Source: a virus. Taken from it: a stretch of DNA of 44,782 nt. The position numbers were made by a program, and so were the translations under genes. The stretch covers positions 1 through 44,782 of IMG/VR virus record IMGVR_UViG_3300048927_000516; one strand, written 5' to 3'. A model generated the notes under the pieces. It saw only the letters and a program-made list of their open reading frames with translations. It searched no databases and was not told where the DNA came from. This document shows, in pieces, positions 21,928 through 31,261 of this stretch (its first letter is position 1; each line of letters opens with the position of its first letter).

Positions 21928-21960
21928 TTCAGGATTCCTTTTTAGTGAATGACGGCATCA

Positions 21961-22002
21961 ATATGACACTTTCAACAAAACAAAACAACTGTTTTGTCAT
22001 AT
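21961..22002. promoter_or_regulatory. nested inverted repeats upstream of the 89-aa moron
   Basis: ACAAAACA-AC-TGTTTTGT (21980-21997) is an 8-bp inverted repeat inside a second pair, ATATGAC (21961-21967) with GTCATAT (21996-22002). The region is strongly AT-rich. On the minus strand it includes TTGAAA followed by TATTGA-type boxes, fitting an operator-promoter for the moron. Confidence 0.55.
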
Positions 22003-22030
22003 CGATAGTCCAATATCGTTTTAATAACCG

Positions 22031-22618
22031 TCAATGCCTATGGTTCGGAGTGTTACCACCGACGTCGATAACCTTACCGGCACTGTTGATGTCGCCAGTG
22101 GTGGTCAACGTGCTGTTGATGACCGTCTCGCCATCGATAGTGACGGTGCCAACGAGGTTGATTTGCCTCGACATCAGCCGGGTACGGTCGGGTGTCATCT
22201 CCAGCAACGAGCCTCCGACCTTCACGATGACAGTACCTGCGGGCAAGTTGATGGTGTAACTGTTGGCCTGCCAGTCGTAGACCAGTGAACCTCCATCATC
22301 GAAACGCCAGACCTCGACGTGGTCGCGGTTGTCTGGTGGCGGGCCACCATTGCCGTAAAGACCAGGAATGAAGGTGCCCTGTGCTACATCGCCGCTGGCA
22401 CTGATCAATGTGCCCTGCTCGTTGATGCTCGGTGCCCGCCAGTGCCGCGCCTTGCCAGCTGCAACGCTGTGCCAGCGCACCCAGCCGCTGACCCACTCCC
22501 CGTCCGAGACTCGGCACACTGGGGGGGATGCGGCGAGATCCACCGCCACCACGTAGCAATCCTTGACCAGGCCGGCAAGCATGCGGTCGTGCTGGGCCGC
22601 GACGTAACCGGAACTCAT
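22031..22618 (-). CDS. V: baseplate spike protein gpV
   Basis: The 195-aa product has an N-terminal OB-fold region (VAVDLAASPPVCRVSDGEWVSGWVRW), then a beta-helical spike (QGTLISASGDVAQGTFIPGLYG, VIVKVGGSLLEM, NLVGTVTIDGETV) and ends in HRH, the iron-binding HxH tip seen in P2 gpV. It pierces the outer membrane. It opens the V-to-fibre operon. Confidence 0.9.
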   Translation of the reverse strand: MSSGYVAAQHDRMLAGLVKDCYVVAVDLAASPPVCRVSDGEWVSGWVRWHSVAAGKARHWRAPSINEQGTLISASGDVAQGTFIPGLYGNGGPPPDNRDHVEVWRFDDGGSLVYDWQANSYTINLPAGTVIVKVGGSLLEMTPDRTRLMSRQINLVGTVTIDGETVINSTLTTTGDINSAGKVIDVGGNTPNHRH

Positions 22619-23136
22619 TGCACGTCCTCCGGACGGAACGGGCCGTCGCCTGGCTCAATGTTCAACACCAGGGTGCCCGGCGGCTGATCCGGCCATGGCC
22701 ATTCGGCCTCACCGAGGTAGATCTGCTGCGTCCATTCCACGACCCAGACGGTGTAGCCGTCTAGCTCTGGTTTGGTCCAGTCCTGCATGGCCTGCACGAA
22801 CTCGGCCGGTTCGACCTCAACGCCCCAGCACTGCATGCGCAGCAACGCGGCGAAGTGGCCCGCCAGGAACACCGCTTGTTGATGATGATCCGGCTGAATC
22901 GGATCGGTGATCACTCGCGCCTCGAACTTGCAGGCCAAGCCGGTTTCACCGGTTCCCGGATCGAGACCCGGCTCCATCTCGGCCAGTTCGATCAGCACCG
23001 CAGGCAGCGGTAAGCGATCCAAATCATCCGGCCACATGCACACCGTCTGCAGGTACGGAAAGTGTTGCTGAATGCGCTGCTCGATGGCGCGATACAACTG
23101 CTCAAGACTGAACGGCTCGCCGACTTGATCCGTCAC
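22615..23136 (-). CDS. tail/neck protein, probable tail-completion protein, 173 aa
   Basis: I do not recognise the family by motif. The protein begins MTDQVGEPFSLEQLYRAIEQ, has a Pro-rich central strand region (LPAVLIELAEMEPGLDPGTG) and ends in acidic, Trp-rich segments (WPWPDQPPG). Its place between gpZ and gpV, at the border of the lambda-like head and P2-like tail, is where lambda encodes gpU, the tail terminator. It may join the two modules. It overlaps V by four bases. Confidence 0.6.
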   Translation of the reverse strand: MTDQVGEPFSLEQLYRAIEQRIQQHFPYLQTVCMWPDDLDRLPLPAVLIELAEMEPGLDPGTGETGLACKFEARVITDPIQPDHHQQAVFLAGHFAALLRMQCWGVEVEPAEFVQAMQDWTKPELDGYTVWVVEWTQQIYLGEAEWPWPDQPPGTLVLNIEPGDGPFRPEDVQ

Positions 23137-23137
23137 G

Positions 23138-23794
23138 TCATTTCCCCTTCAAGTGCTTCTGCACTTCGAAATTGAGTTCCTGCTGCAGGACATGCACCAG
23201 TTGTTCGTCAGCCTTGCGCACCCAGCTCTCGAAGTGCGGGCGGGCCTGCTCCAGCGACACCTTGGCCTTGGCCAGCGGGAAGCGGTTGTCGTGTTCGGCG
23301 ATCCAGCCCGAACTCGCGCCGACCGCACCGCTGACATCGCTGTCGGGATAATCGCTCGCCCTGAAGTGCTTGCTGCCGGTACGAATCCAGACGTCTGCGC
23401 TGTTGCCGTAGACCTTCTTGAAGAATGCACCTTGAAAGCGCCGGCCGGCCACCGAGACACCGGCGCGACTCTGCCGAGGCCGGCCGATGCGGCTGGCCTC
23501 CATGGCGTTGAGGCCGAACCACAATTTGCCGCTGTTCGCTCCACCGCTGACCGGGTAGGCCCGCAGCCGCTGCCGAACAGCAGCGACTGCAATCCGTTCC
23601 TGTCTGCCGACAGCGCGGGCGATGTGTGTGGCAAGCCAGCGCAGGGTTTTGTTGATGGCTCGGCGCTGGGCGTTGGCGGCTGCTTTTGGCAGCACGGCGG
23701 CAAAGTCCTGAAAGGCTTTCAGGTCTGCCGCCGAGGTCTGCAACGAGATCATCCCGCCGCCGGCCGAGGGCTTGAAGTGACTGCCAACGCTCAT
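23138..23794 (-). CDS. Z: minor tail protein Z-like
   Basis: The 218-aa product fits the GPZ family: FQDFAAVLPKAAANAQRRAINKTLRWLATHIAR near the start and a basic, Arg-rich centre (RAGVSVAGRRFQGAFFKKV). In lambda, Z acts in tail completion and DNA connection to the head. It overlaps the preceding connector by four bases. Confidence 0.8.
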   Translation of the reverse strand: MSVGSHFKPSAGGGMISLQTSAADLKAFQDFAAVLPKAAANAQRRAINKTLRWLATHIARAVGRQERIAVAAVRQRLRAYPVSGGANSGKLWFGLNAMEASRIGRPRQSRAGVSVAGRRFQGAFFKKVYGNSADVWIRTGSKHFRASDYPDSDVSGAVGASSGWIAEHDNRFPLAKAKVSLEQARPHFESWVRKADEQLVHVLQQELNFEVQKHLKGK

Positions 23795-24105
23795 GCTTTA
23801 GGCCTCAATAGCAATGCTACCCAGCCGGTGCCGTCTGGCTCCAGTTTGACCAGGTCGTACTGGCCTCCCCCGTCTTGCCTCGCAAGATCAACAACCACCA
23901 GCTGTCCCGGCTCTACACCGGCAGCATCGACGACGCGAATCTCAAATTGCGGCTCGCGCAATGCGGTGTTGATTCGCCCCATGCGCGGCTGCAACCAAGG
24001 CGCAGAAAAGAAACCGGCGATCTCTCGACCGCCGACCGTTGCCATATCGCCCAAGCCATCCAGAACCAAGGCATCCATGTCATCGCTCAATTCGCGAAAG
24101 TCCAT
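23791..24105 (-). CDS. head-tail connector gpFII-like
   Basis: GGAGG lies six bases before the ATG at 24105, which decides the start. The 104-aa product begins MDFRELSDDMDALVLDGLGD and has a strand-rich end, the form of lambda FII-type attachment proteins. It would sit at the head-tail interface. Confidence 0.7.
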   Translation of the reverse strand: MDFRELSDDMDALVLDGLGDMATVGGREIAGFFSAPWLQPRMGRINTALREPQFEIRVVDAAGVEPGQLVVVDLARQDGGGQYDLVKLEPDGTGWVALLLRPKA

Positions 24106-24107
24106 CA

Positions 24108-24323
24108 CTAACCTCCGCTGTCTTCGTCCTCATCAGCAACGTCCGACTGTTGGCGCAGCAGTTCTTGTACTCGCGGATCCTTGAGCGGGGCGATACGCCC
24201 CTCAGCGAGTAACGCTTCCTCGATTTCTTTATTCGGCGGACTGTATGGCTCGCCCTTTACGACAACGACGCGACCATCCTGCACGCAACCATCGATCACC
24301 AGAAATTCGGCTTTCTTGGCCAT
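24108..24323 (-). CDS. small head-region protein, 71 aa, unknown
   Basis: The start MAKKAEFLVIDGCVQDGRVV at 24323 follows the capsid stop by one base. It has two short strands then an acidic tail (DVADEDEDSGG). It takes the place of lambda FI, which helps terminase and prohead meet, but it shows no sequence sign of being FI. It is probably a capsid-associated or packaging accessory protein. Confidence 0.6.
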   Translation of the reverse strand: MAKKAEFLVIDGCVQDGRVVVVKGEPYSPPNKEIEEALLAEGRIAPLKDPRVQELLRQQSDVADEDEDSGG

Positions 24324-24324
24324 G

Positions 24325-25353
24325 TCACACCACCTTGGCGTAGATGAAGGCATCCGGTTCGAGCAGGCCAGCCAATGCTGCACTCTGGAGCTTCAGCCAG
24401 CGAGCGCTTGGCTCTTGGGTCACCCAACTTTTTGGGAAGCGCGCCGCTTCGACCAAGCCGCTTTCCACGGCTTCCAGATCCTGGATCGCGCCATACAACA
24501 TGGCGTTGCGCGTCGAGGTGGAACCGAGAATCAGACCGCCGGCCGGAATCATTGGCTGTTCTTCTTCGTCGTCATCCAGGTACCACTCGTCATAGCCATA
24601 AAGGTCGACGCCCGGATCATTCAGATAGCCGAGATACGTCACACCGTCGGGCAGCTCCTCGGGTTTGATCAGCCCCATATCCACACGGCGAGTATTGAGC
24701 TGTTTCATCACAGTCGCGTTCGACTGGAAGGCATCCAGTGCCTCACCGCTCATGGCGACGGTGTTGGCTGTACGTCCAGAGTCCTTGGCGATTTTGCGTT
24801 TCCAGCCACGCAGATTGGCAATAGGGTCACCGTCAGAGCTGTTCCATTGCCCGCTGCCCAGGCTGATCTTGTGATCACTGGACATCAGGAAGTCGATGGT
24901 GTCGTCCACGCCTTCGCCGATCACGCGGACTTTGCCGGTGGTGAGGGCTTGAGCACACATCCACTCCTCACGGCGTACGATTTCATCGTCCAAGTCACGC
25001 AGATCCTTGCCGAGCAACTGCCCTGCCCGCTCCAATGGAGTACGCGAAGAAAACGGGTTGTCACCAGCCGAACGCTTGAGTACCAACTCGGCAGTGGTTT
25101 CGCGCTTGGGTTGGATGTAAGGCGGGGTGTAGTTGCTGGTGGTGTAGCCCTCACGCAACGACACACTGCCAGGCAGACGCGGGTGAACAAAGGGAGCCAT
25201 TTTTCGCTTGCCCTTGATAATGTCGATGTCGACCGTTTTGGTCGGGAACGTCACTGGGCTGCCACCGTTGAAAAACGTGTTCAACAAAAAACGGCGCGCA
25301 GTCGGCATCTGCTCAACCGCTTCGAGCATGGTGCGGGTATCAAAAATATCCAT
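24325..25353 (-). CDS. major capsid protein, lambda gpE family
   Basis: A 342-aa protein of the right length with the gpE pattern: MDIFDTRTMLEAVEQMP at the start, RPRLPGSVSLREG-like and YIQPKRETTAEL segments, and WMCAQALTTGKVRV. It folds as HK97-type capsid subunits. The decoration and protease genes upstream confirm the module. Confidence 0.95.
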   Translation of the reverse strand: MDIFDTRTMLEAVEQMPTARRFLLNTFFNGGSPVTFPTKTVDIDIIKGKRKMAPFVHPRLPGSVSLREGYTTSNYTPPYIQPKRETTAELVLKRSAGDNPFSSRTPLERAGQLLGKDLRDLDDEIVRREEWMCAQALTTGKVRVIGEGVDDTIDFLMSSDHKISLGSGQWNSSDGDPIANLRGWKRKIAKDSGRTANTVAMSGEALDAFQSNATVMKQLNTRRVDMGLIKPEELPDGVTYLGYLNDPGVDLYGYDEWYLDDDEEEQPMIPAGGLILGSTSTRNAMLYGAIQDLEAVESGLVEAARFPKSWVTQEPSARWLKLQSAALAGLLEPDAFIYAKVV

Positions 25354-25366
25354 TTAGAACTCCGAA

Positions 25367-25717
25367 TTAACGAACGAACAGACTCAGGGCACGTAGCGCG
25401 GCTTTCGCCTGCGCCAGGGTGAAGCCCTCGCCGAGAGTGAGTTGGCTGGCCAGCACTTCGCCGGTCAGGCGGATAGGCGCGATCTGCGCACCTTTGGTCG
25501 AATCGGTGGCCTGATCGAGGATTGCCAGTGGCGTCTCGGAACCATCAGTTGCTGCCGCTTTGGCCAGGACAAACTCACCACTGGTTTTGACCTGACCGAG
25601 GACGGCGCCACGGTTGAGTTTTTGTCCGGAAGCAATCACGACGGTATCGATGATCACCGGAAAGGCGCCCGCCGACAGTTGGTCGGGGACGTAGGTTTGG
25701 CGTTCAGGATTACTCAT
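25367..25717 (-). CDS. head decoration protein, lambda gpD family
   Basis: The ATG at 25717 has GGAG at good spacing and gives MSNPERQTYVPDQLSAGAFP, typical of HDPD proteins. The 116-aa product continues with KLNRGAVLGQVKTSGEFVLA and PLAILDQATDS. It trimerises on the expanded capsid. Confidence 0.9.
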   Translation of the reverse strand: MSNPERQTYVPDQLSAGAFPVIIDTVVIASGQKLNRGAVLGQVKTSGEFVLAKAAATDGSETPLAILDQATDSTKGAQIAPIRLTGEVLASQLTLGEGFTLAQAKAALRALSLFVR

Positions 25718-25729
25718 GAGGATCTCCAA

Positions 25730-26962
25730 TCAGCGGCGCGAGGCGCCTTCAACAATGGCGTTCACAACTGCTTTACGTTCACCCTGAGCCGCATCGCCCG
25801 TCGGAGTAGATGTCGACGCGCCGGTGGCATCAGCCTTGATCGCACTCAGTGAAATACCGCGATCCTGCGCCGCCTTAAACAGCTGCAGAGCGGTGGCCTC
25901 GACCGAGGTGCCGGCATCGATGGCGGCGGCGATCTCGGTCTCGAAACCCTTGCTGGCCATGGCGTTGATACCGGTGATGCGCTGTCGCTCGGCGGTAGCA
26001 CCCTCCTCACGGCTTTGGGTGCGAACACTCTCAAGATCCGGTTGACCGGCTTGAGCGATCTCGATGGTTTGCGGATCCGTGCCGGCGGCCAGCGCCTCAC
26101 GCAACTCCGCCGTGCTGCTGACGGTGGTCATGTTGTATTTCCTCGGTTGGGTTGCGGCCGGTTTGGCCAGTTCTGTAATCAATGTTTCGAGTGAGCCAAG
26201 GCGATGGGCCAAGCCGGACTCAACGGCGGCGGCGCCCACGCGCAAACCGCCGAAGTCGCCCATCTCGGGAACGCGCTCAGGATCCACCCCCAGGTTGCGG
26301 GCCACTTTGGCCACGAACACGTCGCCCATGGCGTCGACCGTCTCGCCGACCTTGGCCCGACCTTCTTCGGTGGCCAGATCCACTCGCTTGTTGGGCGCGT
26401 TGCGACTGACGATCTGGTAGCGCTGGCGACCGTTGGCTTCTTCACCGCCGACGACAGCCTCGACGACTACACCGATGCTGCCAGCGAGTGCGGTTTCGTC
26501 GATAACGATCTCGCTGGCCGCTGAAGCAATCCAATAAGCGGCGCTGGCACCAGTGCCGCCGATGTAGGCGACAATGCGTTTACGATCACGGGCCGAATGG
26601 ATCTGGTCGGCCAGCTCGTTGATGCCAGCCGCTACGCCGCCAGGGCTGTCGATGTTCAGGATGATTGCACTGACCTTGGGATCATCCAGCGCCGTTTGCA
26701 GGTCGGTGGCTAACACCTGAGTGCTCGTCGCGCCGCTGATCTCAGTGAAGAGATTGGCGTAACGAAACACCGGGCCGACCACCGGAATGATGGCCACGCC
26801 ATTGCGCACACTCACAGTTCGACTGTTATCCAGCCGCATACCGGTGCGGGTTTCCAGCGCTGCCGGATCGCCCATCCGATCTGCAATGGTCAGCAGGTTG
26901 TCCAGGGCGCCAGGCAGCATTAGCCAAGGCTGCGATGCAGCCAGCTCAAATGCGCGGGGCAT
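25730..26962 (-). CDS. S49-family prohead protease fused to scaffold-like C-terminus
   Basis: The start at 26962 follows GAGGAA, which also contains the end of the portal gene. The first 280 residues are an S49 (lambda gpC/SppA) peptidase: NIDSPGG, then GTGASAAYWIASAAS with the catalytic Ser and TALAGSIGVV. The last 130 residues are helical and Gln/Glu/Ala-rich, like a scaffold. Lambda makes its scaffold Nu3 from an internal start in C; a similar internal start may exist but was not identified. 410 aa. Confidence 0.9.
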   Translation of the reverse strand: MPRAFELAASQPWLMLPGALDNLLTIADRMGDPAALETRTGMRLDNSRTVSVRNGVAIIPVVGPVFRYANLFTEISGATSTQVLATDLQTALDDPKVSAIILNIDSPGGVAAGINELADQIHSARDRKRIVAYIGGTGASAAYWIASAASEIVIDETALAGSIGVVVEAVVGGEEANGRQRYQIVSRNAPNKRVDLATEEGRAKVGETVDAMGDVFVAKVARNLGVDPERVPEMGDFGGLRVGAAAVESGLAHRLGSLETLITELAKPAATQPRKYNMTTVSSTAELREALAAGTDPQTIEIAQAGQPDLESVRTQSREEGATAERQRITGINAMASKGFETEIAAAIDAGTSVEATALQLFKAAQDRGISLSAIKADATGASTSTPTGDAAQGERKAVVNAIVEGASRR

Positions 26963-26964
26963 GG

Positions 26965-28575
26965 TTATTCCTCGTTGGGGTTGTTGGGCGGTGGAGTTTC
27001 CTGTTCTCGCCCTTTGGGCAAGACGTGCAGGCCATCCTTGCGGCGTTGCTCGACCTCGCGAACACGCTGTCGGTAAACCTGCTGCCACGGTTCACCGGTC
27101 ATTGCGGCTGTTTCCAGCGTTTCATTGCTGACGCCGATTTCAATGCGCTTGCCGGCGGCGTTGGCCTCCTTCAGTTCATCAATAGCGCCACGGGCCGGAC
27201 CGATCCAGATCGCTTGGCAGTACGCTTTGCGTTTGGCCGGATCGGCGTAGCCCGGCAATTTGATCAGCCCCCTTGCCACCGCTTCATCAATCAGCAGCTC
27301 TCGACTGGGCTGACAGAAGTCACAGATCAGCCACCAACGACGCAGGCTGTAGAACCGCCACGCCTGCAACATGGCGGCGCGGGCAGCGCTATAGCTGCTG
27401 CTGTAATGCAGCAAAAGCTCTTCCATTGGCTGTTCGAGCGCGGCGCCGATTTCCTTAACGACGGCGGTAAAGAACGGATCGAATTGCGCGTTGGGTCGCG
27501 CAGGATTGGCGATCACTGGCTCTTCACCTTGGCCCAAATCGACAATGGCGCCCTCGCCCAAGGCCAACTCACCATCGCCGGTGGTGTCGCCTCCAACGCC
27601 GTCACCTTCGTTGGCCAGTGCCGTCAGCGGCAGATTGCCAACCTGAAAGTCACTGGTCTTTTTGATGAACACGGTGAACATCGCCGAGATCACCGCCGCC
27701 ATCAGTTCGGCGCTGCTGTAGCGCTCCAACTTTTGCAGCGGCTCCAGCACCGGAGCCAGATACGGCGCGCCTCGCTTCTGCCCTGGGCGCTCCTTGTCGG
27801 CCATGACGTGCATCACCCGGCGCCGGCCAGTGGCTTCTCCGAAGGCCGGCAACCGTTCCCACTTAAGCGCTTGGCCGGAGGTGTATTCGTTCTGGTAGCC
27901 GCTGCAGACGTGATAGGCCAACGGCGCACCGAGCCGATCAAACTCGACTCCGTCCACCAGGTTGACGCCATCCTGTTGCCCAGCCGGGTTGCACACGCGA
28001 TCCGATTCGATCAATTGCAGCCGGGTACTGAACACACAGCCAGGACGCTCATCGTCGGGACTGGCCACCAATACATCACCGCCTACCATCGACGATATCA
28101 ACACCAGTGCCTGCAGCTGATAGTGATTGAGCGAGGCCTCAGCGTCACATTCCCGAGGGTCATCGGCATACAACGACCACAAACGATCAAGTTGGGCGTT
28201 GATTGCATCGGCCTGCAGCTCGTCGAGGCCAAGCGCGTCATGGTCGATCTGTGCGCGGCAAACCAGTCCGGTGCCAACGACGTTGGTACGCAACCGAGTG
28301 ATGGCTGCACGGGCGATCAGGTGATTGCGCATGGCATCCCGCGAACGAGCCACCAGCATTCGCCGCTCATTCTGATCGAGATCCCGACGTGGGCTACCAA
28401 GACCGGGTATCCAGCTGGCCATGCTACGCAGCACCCGGGAGGCACCGCGCCACCGAGTCTCAACACCGCCACCGCCGCCTTGAGCGACGATAGGTCGGGC
28501 TTCGTTTGCCGACTTGGCGAGCTTGATCGCCTCACGCATCAGCAACTCGGCCGGGTCTTTTCGAAAAAATCCCAT
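26965..28575 (-). CDS. portal protein, lambda gpB family
   Basis: A 536-aa protein with the lambda portal pattern: ESRDAMRNHLIARAAITRLRTNVVGTGL near the start, LNHYQLQALVLISSMVGGDV, ALVKWERLP-type segment, and YSSSYSAARAAMLQAWRFY. It forms the dodecameric DNA channel. Gene order W-B-C is that of lambda. Confidence 0.95.
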   Translation of the reverse strand: MGFFRKDPAELLMREAIKLAKSANEARPIVAQGGGGGVETRWRGASRVLRSMASWIPGLGSPRRDLDQNERRMLVARSRDAMRNHLIARAAITRLRTNVVGTGLVCRAQIDHDALGLDELQADAINAQLDRLWSLYADDPRECDAEASLNHYQLQALVLISSMVGGDVLVASPDDERPGCVFSTRLQLIESDRVCNPAGQQDGVNLVDGVEFDRLGAPLAYHVCSGYQNEYTSGQALKWERLPAFGEATGRRRVMHVMADKERPGQKRGAPYLAPVLEPLQKLERYSSAELMAAVISAMFTVFIKKTSDFQVGNLPLTALANEGDGVGGDTTGDGELALGEGAIVDLGQGEEPVIANPARPNAQFDPFFTAVVKEIGAALEQPMEELLLHYSSSYSAARAAMLQAWRFYSLRRWWLICDFCQPSRELLIDEAVARGLIKLPGYADPAKRKAYCQAIWIGPARGAIDELKEANAAGKRIEIGVSNETLETAAMTGEPWQQVYRQRVREVEQRRKDGLHVLPKGREQETPPPNNPNEE

Positions 28576-28577
28576 AG

Positions 28578-28793
28578 TCAGATCTTCATGTAGGAGATGC
28601 GGTTACGGCCGCGTCCCTGTTGTTGGGCCTGTTCCAGCGCGACCTCCTTCGCGTATTGCTGCTCTAGCAGGCGAAGGCTGTTCAGCTCGGCGCGATACAG
28701 TTCGCGATCTGCACGACGCAAGCGCTGGCCTTTCTTCAGGACGTCAGAGATCGCCGCCCGGACTTCCGCGAGGCGCTGTTGTGCGTCTGTCAT
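28578..28793 (-). CDS. head-tail joining protein gpW (lambda type)
   Basis: The start MTDAQQRLAEVRAAISDVL at 28793 gives a 71-aa product matching lambda gpW in length and pattern (RADRELYRAELNSLRLLEQQ, then a basic GRGRNRISYMKI end). It seals the portal. The upstream in-frame codons are part of the terminase gene end. Confidence 0.85.
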   Translation of the reverse strand: MTDAQQRLAEVRAAISDVLKKGQRLRRADRELYRAELNSLRLLEQQYAKEVALEQAQQQGRGRNRISYMKI

Positions 28794-28803
28794 GTTTGTT
28801 TTC

Positions 28804-30792
28804 CTAGTAGCCCGCGCGACTGCGGGTGCCCCGTCCACGAGCGACGGCTCGGCGCGGTACCGGTGCGACCGGTTGTTCGGTGGTGAACAGAGTTGGCTGT
28901 AGCAGTTGCTGCTCCAGCTGATCCCATTCGTGATCGCGCAGCAGGTGGGTTTTCAGACTGCGCGCCGCATGCAAGGCGTACACCTCGCAGTCGAGCGCTT
29001 CGTTGCGCCGTCCGGCCTTTTTCTGCCAAACCATCTTGCTGGGGTTGCGTGGGTGCGGCGCCAGCACTTCGTTGGTGAGCTGCTCGTAGTAGTCCGAGCG
29101 GATCTCGCTATACCAGTGCATTCGGCCAGGCCCTGCGCCTTTCAACCGAAGTCGGCCGTCGATCAGGGTCTTGGCTTTGTGCGTGCCAACGATGTGGACC
29201 CTCAGCCCGTATTTGGCAGCCTTGGTGTTGTCTTGCGAGGTGTCCACCGACTGCGGCGGCTTGGTGAAAATCTCCTTGTCGCGGCTGTCAACGGAAGCAC
29301 CTTTGATCGCCATGACGTTGTAGCGTTGACGATCACGCACATACGCATAAACCGCATCGCTGGTATTACCGTCAGAGCTGTCGATGCTGACCGCCGACAC
29401 CGCCAATTGGGCGCCGCTTGCGATGGGAATCGGTCTGGAGATGACCCTGTCCAGCTCTTGCCAGACAGCGTCATGCGGATCGATGGGGTTGCCGTGCAGC
29501 TCGCCCCAATACAGACGCCATGACTCTTCACCCCGTCCCCATCCAGTGATCACTAGCGCCAAGCGGTCGCCTTGCACGTCGACGCCGACGGTGACCAAAA
29601 GCACACCTTGGGGTGCGGTGAGTTCCGCGTAGGGTTCGGCGCGCTTCTCCAGTTCATCAGTCTTCGGAGCATCGCTCTGGTATTCGTAGCTTTCGCCTTT
29701 GGAGCTGTTGACGAAGGCGATCATCGGGCCGATGTTGCCCTGCGCCGCCGCGTGCTCAGCCTGGAGTTTCTTTTCCATCAGCACCTCAAAGCGCGATCCC
29801 CAAAACGTCGCGTAAAGCTCGTTGAGGATGTAGCCCGCGATACCACGAAACTCTGCTGTAGCTGACCAGCGCCCATGCTTGAGGTTGGCGTTTTTCTGGT
29901 TATCGTCCCAGATCCCGCCGCAGTGCGGGCAAGAGTAGAAAGTATTTTCCGGACGCTTCTTGCCGTACACCTCGTGCTGGTACTCAGGATCCTCATCGCA
30001 GTGCAGGTTGTCGAAGTTCAGCGCGTGCTCTTGCCCGCACTCGTGACAGGGCACCAAACCAACACGCTTATCTGATAGCTCCAACTCCGCATCGATGGCC
30101 GATAGACCTTTGATGGTCGGTGTGCCGCCGATGATGATTTTCGAACGACGAAAGGTTTTAAGTCGCTCCTTCGCCAGCTTGATGCTATCTCCCTGCCCAC
30201 GCAGGTTGAGGTTGCAGTCGTCCGGTTCCTCAATGGCCACCCGTGGCACTGGCGTGGACTTCACGCTAGCCGGGCTGTTGGAGCCAACCATTTTCAGGAA
30301 GCCACCAGGGAAACGCTTGAAGTCCTGCCTTTGTTGAAGCTTGCGGCTGCGCAGGTCGACTTTCTTGCGCAGCCGTGGCGTGGCTTCGATCATCGGTTCG
30401 AGCTTTTCGCCGACGTACTGTTTGGCCGCTTCGGCTTTGGGAAACAACACCAGGATCGGTGACGGGTCAATGTCGATCCATTTGCCCAGGGCATTTCCCA
30501 GAACGCCAGACGTCCAAGCAACCTGCGCAGATTTGCGTCCGACGATCTCGCTAACAGTCGGATCGTCCAGTGCCTCCAATGGCCCACCGGGCCAGATTAG
30601 GTGAGGCGTCACGTCAAAGCGATATTTGCCGGGGCGCGCCGCTTCTTCCGGTGCGAGCCAGCGGTACTTGTCCGCCCACTCGATAATGCTCATGCGGGGC
30701 GGCGGTGCCCACTTGCGGCAGGCGCCGCGCAGCGCTTTAGTCGCAGTCTTCCTCAAGGCCCTCCGAATCGTCCGGTTCGTCAGAATATCCAT
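28804..30792 (-). CDS. terminase large subunit, GpA family
   Basis: 662 aa if started at MDILTNRTIRRALR (30792); earlier ATGs at 30807-30816 are possible. Visible are the GpA ATPase region (RKSAQVAWTSGVLGNALGKW), a Cys pair set (CHECGQ and CPHCGG), and the nuclease segment LVTVGVDVQGDRLALVI. It cuts concatemeric DNA at cos and drives packaging. The start overlaps the small terminase gene. Confidence 0.95.
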   Translation of the reverse strand: MDILTNRTIRRALRKTATKALRGACRKWAPPPRMSIIEWADKYRWLAPEEAARPGKYRFDVTPHLIWPGGPLEALDDPTVSEIVGRKSAQVAWTSGVLGNALGKWIDIDPSPILVLFPKAEAAKQYVGEKLEPMIEATPRLRKKVDLRSRKLQQRQDFKRFPGGFLKMVGSNSPASVKSTPVPRVAIEEPDDCNLNLRGQGDSIKLAKERLKTFRRSKIIIGGTPTIKGLSAIDAELELSDKRVGLVPCHECGQEHALNFDNLHCDEDPEYQHEVYGKKRPENTFYSCPHCGGIWDDNQKNANLKHGRWSATAEFRGIAGYILNELYATFWGSRFEVLMEKKLQAEHAAAQGNIGPMIAFVNSSKGESYEYQSDAPKTDELEKRAEPYAELTAPQGVLLVTVGVDVQGDRLALVITGWGRGEESWRLYWGELHGNPIDPHDAVWQELDRVISRPIPIASGAQLAVSAVSIDSSDGNTSDAVYAYVRDRQRYNVMAIKGASVDSRDKEIFTKPPQSVDTSQDNTKAAKYGLRVHIVGTHKAKTLIDGRLRLKGAGPGRMHWYSEIRSDYYEQLTNEVLAPHPRNPSKMVWQKKAGRRNEALDCEVYALHAARSLKTHLLRDHEWDQLEQQLLQPTLFTTEQPVAPVPRRAVARGRGTRSRAGY

Positions 30793-31261
30793 CTGACGGG
30801 GCATCATCCTTGTCATAGTCAGAAAGCCTCCTCAGGATGGCTTCAATGGGGTCGCGAATGAGCTGCTCGTCAACTTCCACGTCGTAGCGCGCCGACAATT
30901 CGGCGGCTAACGCGTCCGGAAAGGAATTGAGCAGCTCCACTTTGGCAGCGGTGATCATGGCTTCGAAACGCTCGACCAGATCAGCCGCAATCACAACCTC
31001 GCCCAGATCCTTGGCCATCGCGAGTTCTTCGCGGTCGGCACGGATCCGGTCGAGCCGGTCGCGTGAAGATTCTTTTTTGCCGTTGAGTGCGGCCTGGTGC
31101 ATCAGCCACTGAATGACGGCTTCGGTGTCGTATTGGTTTTCGTTGCCCCGACCGAGGCCGAACTCGGTCACAGGCATGCCGTCGTTCTGCCATCGGGTCA
31201 GGGTGCGTTCATCACGGCCGACGATCTCGCTTAAGTCGGCCTTGCTAACTGACCTGCCCAT
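30737..31261 (-). CDS. terminase small subunit, Nu1 family
   Basis: The 174-aa product starts with a winged helix-turn-helix (VSKADLSEIVGRDERTLTRWQNDGMPV), the Nu1 DNA-binding domain, then a helical region and an acidic C-terminus (DDSEGLEEDCD) for contact with the large subunit. AAGGGA precedes the ATG. It marks the packaging start of the head operon. Confidence 0.9.
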   Translation of the reverse strand: MGRSVSKADLSEIVGRDERTLTRWQNDGMPVTEFGLGRGNENQYDTEAVIQWLMHQAALNGKKESSRDRLDRIRADREELAMAKDLGEVVIAADLVERFEAMITAAKVELLNSFPDALAAELSARYDVEVDEQLIRDPIEAILRRLSDYDKDDAPSDGYSDEPDDSEGLEEDCD

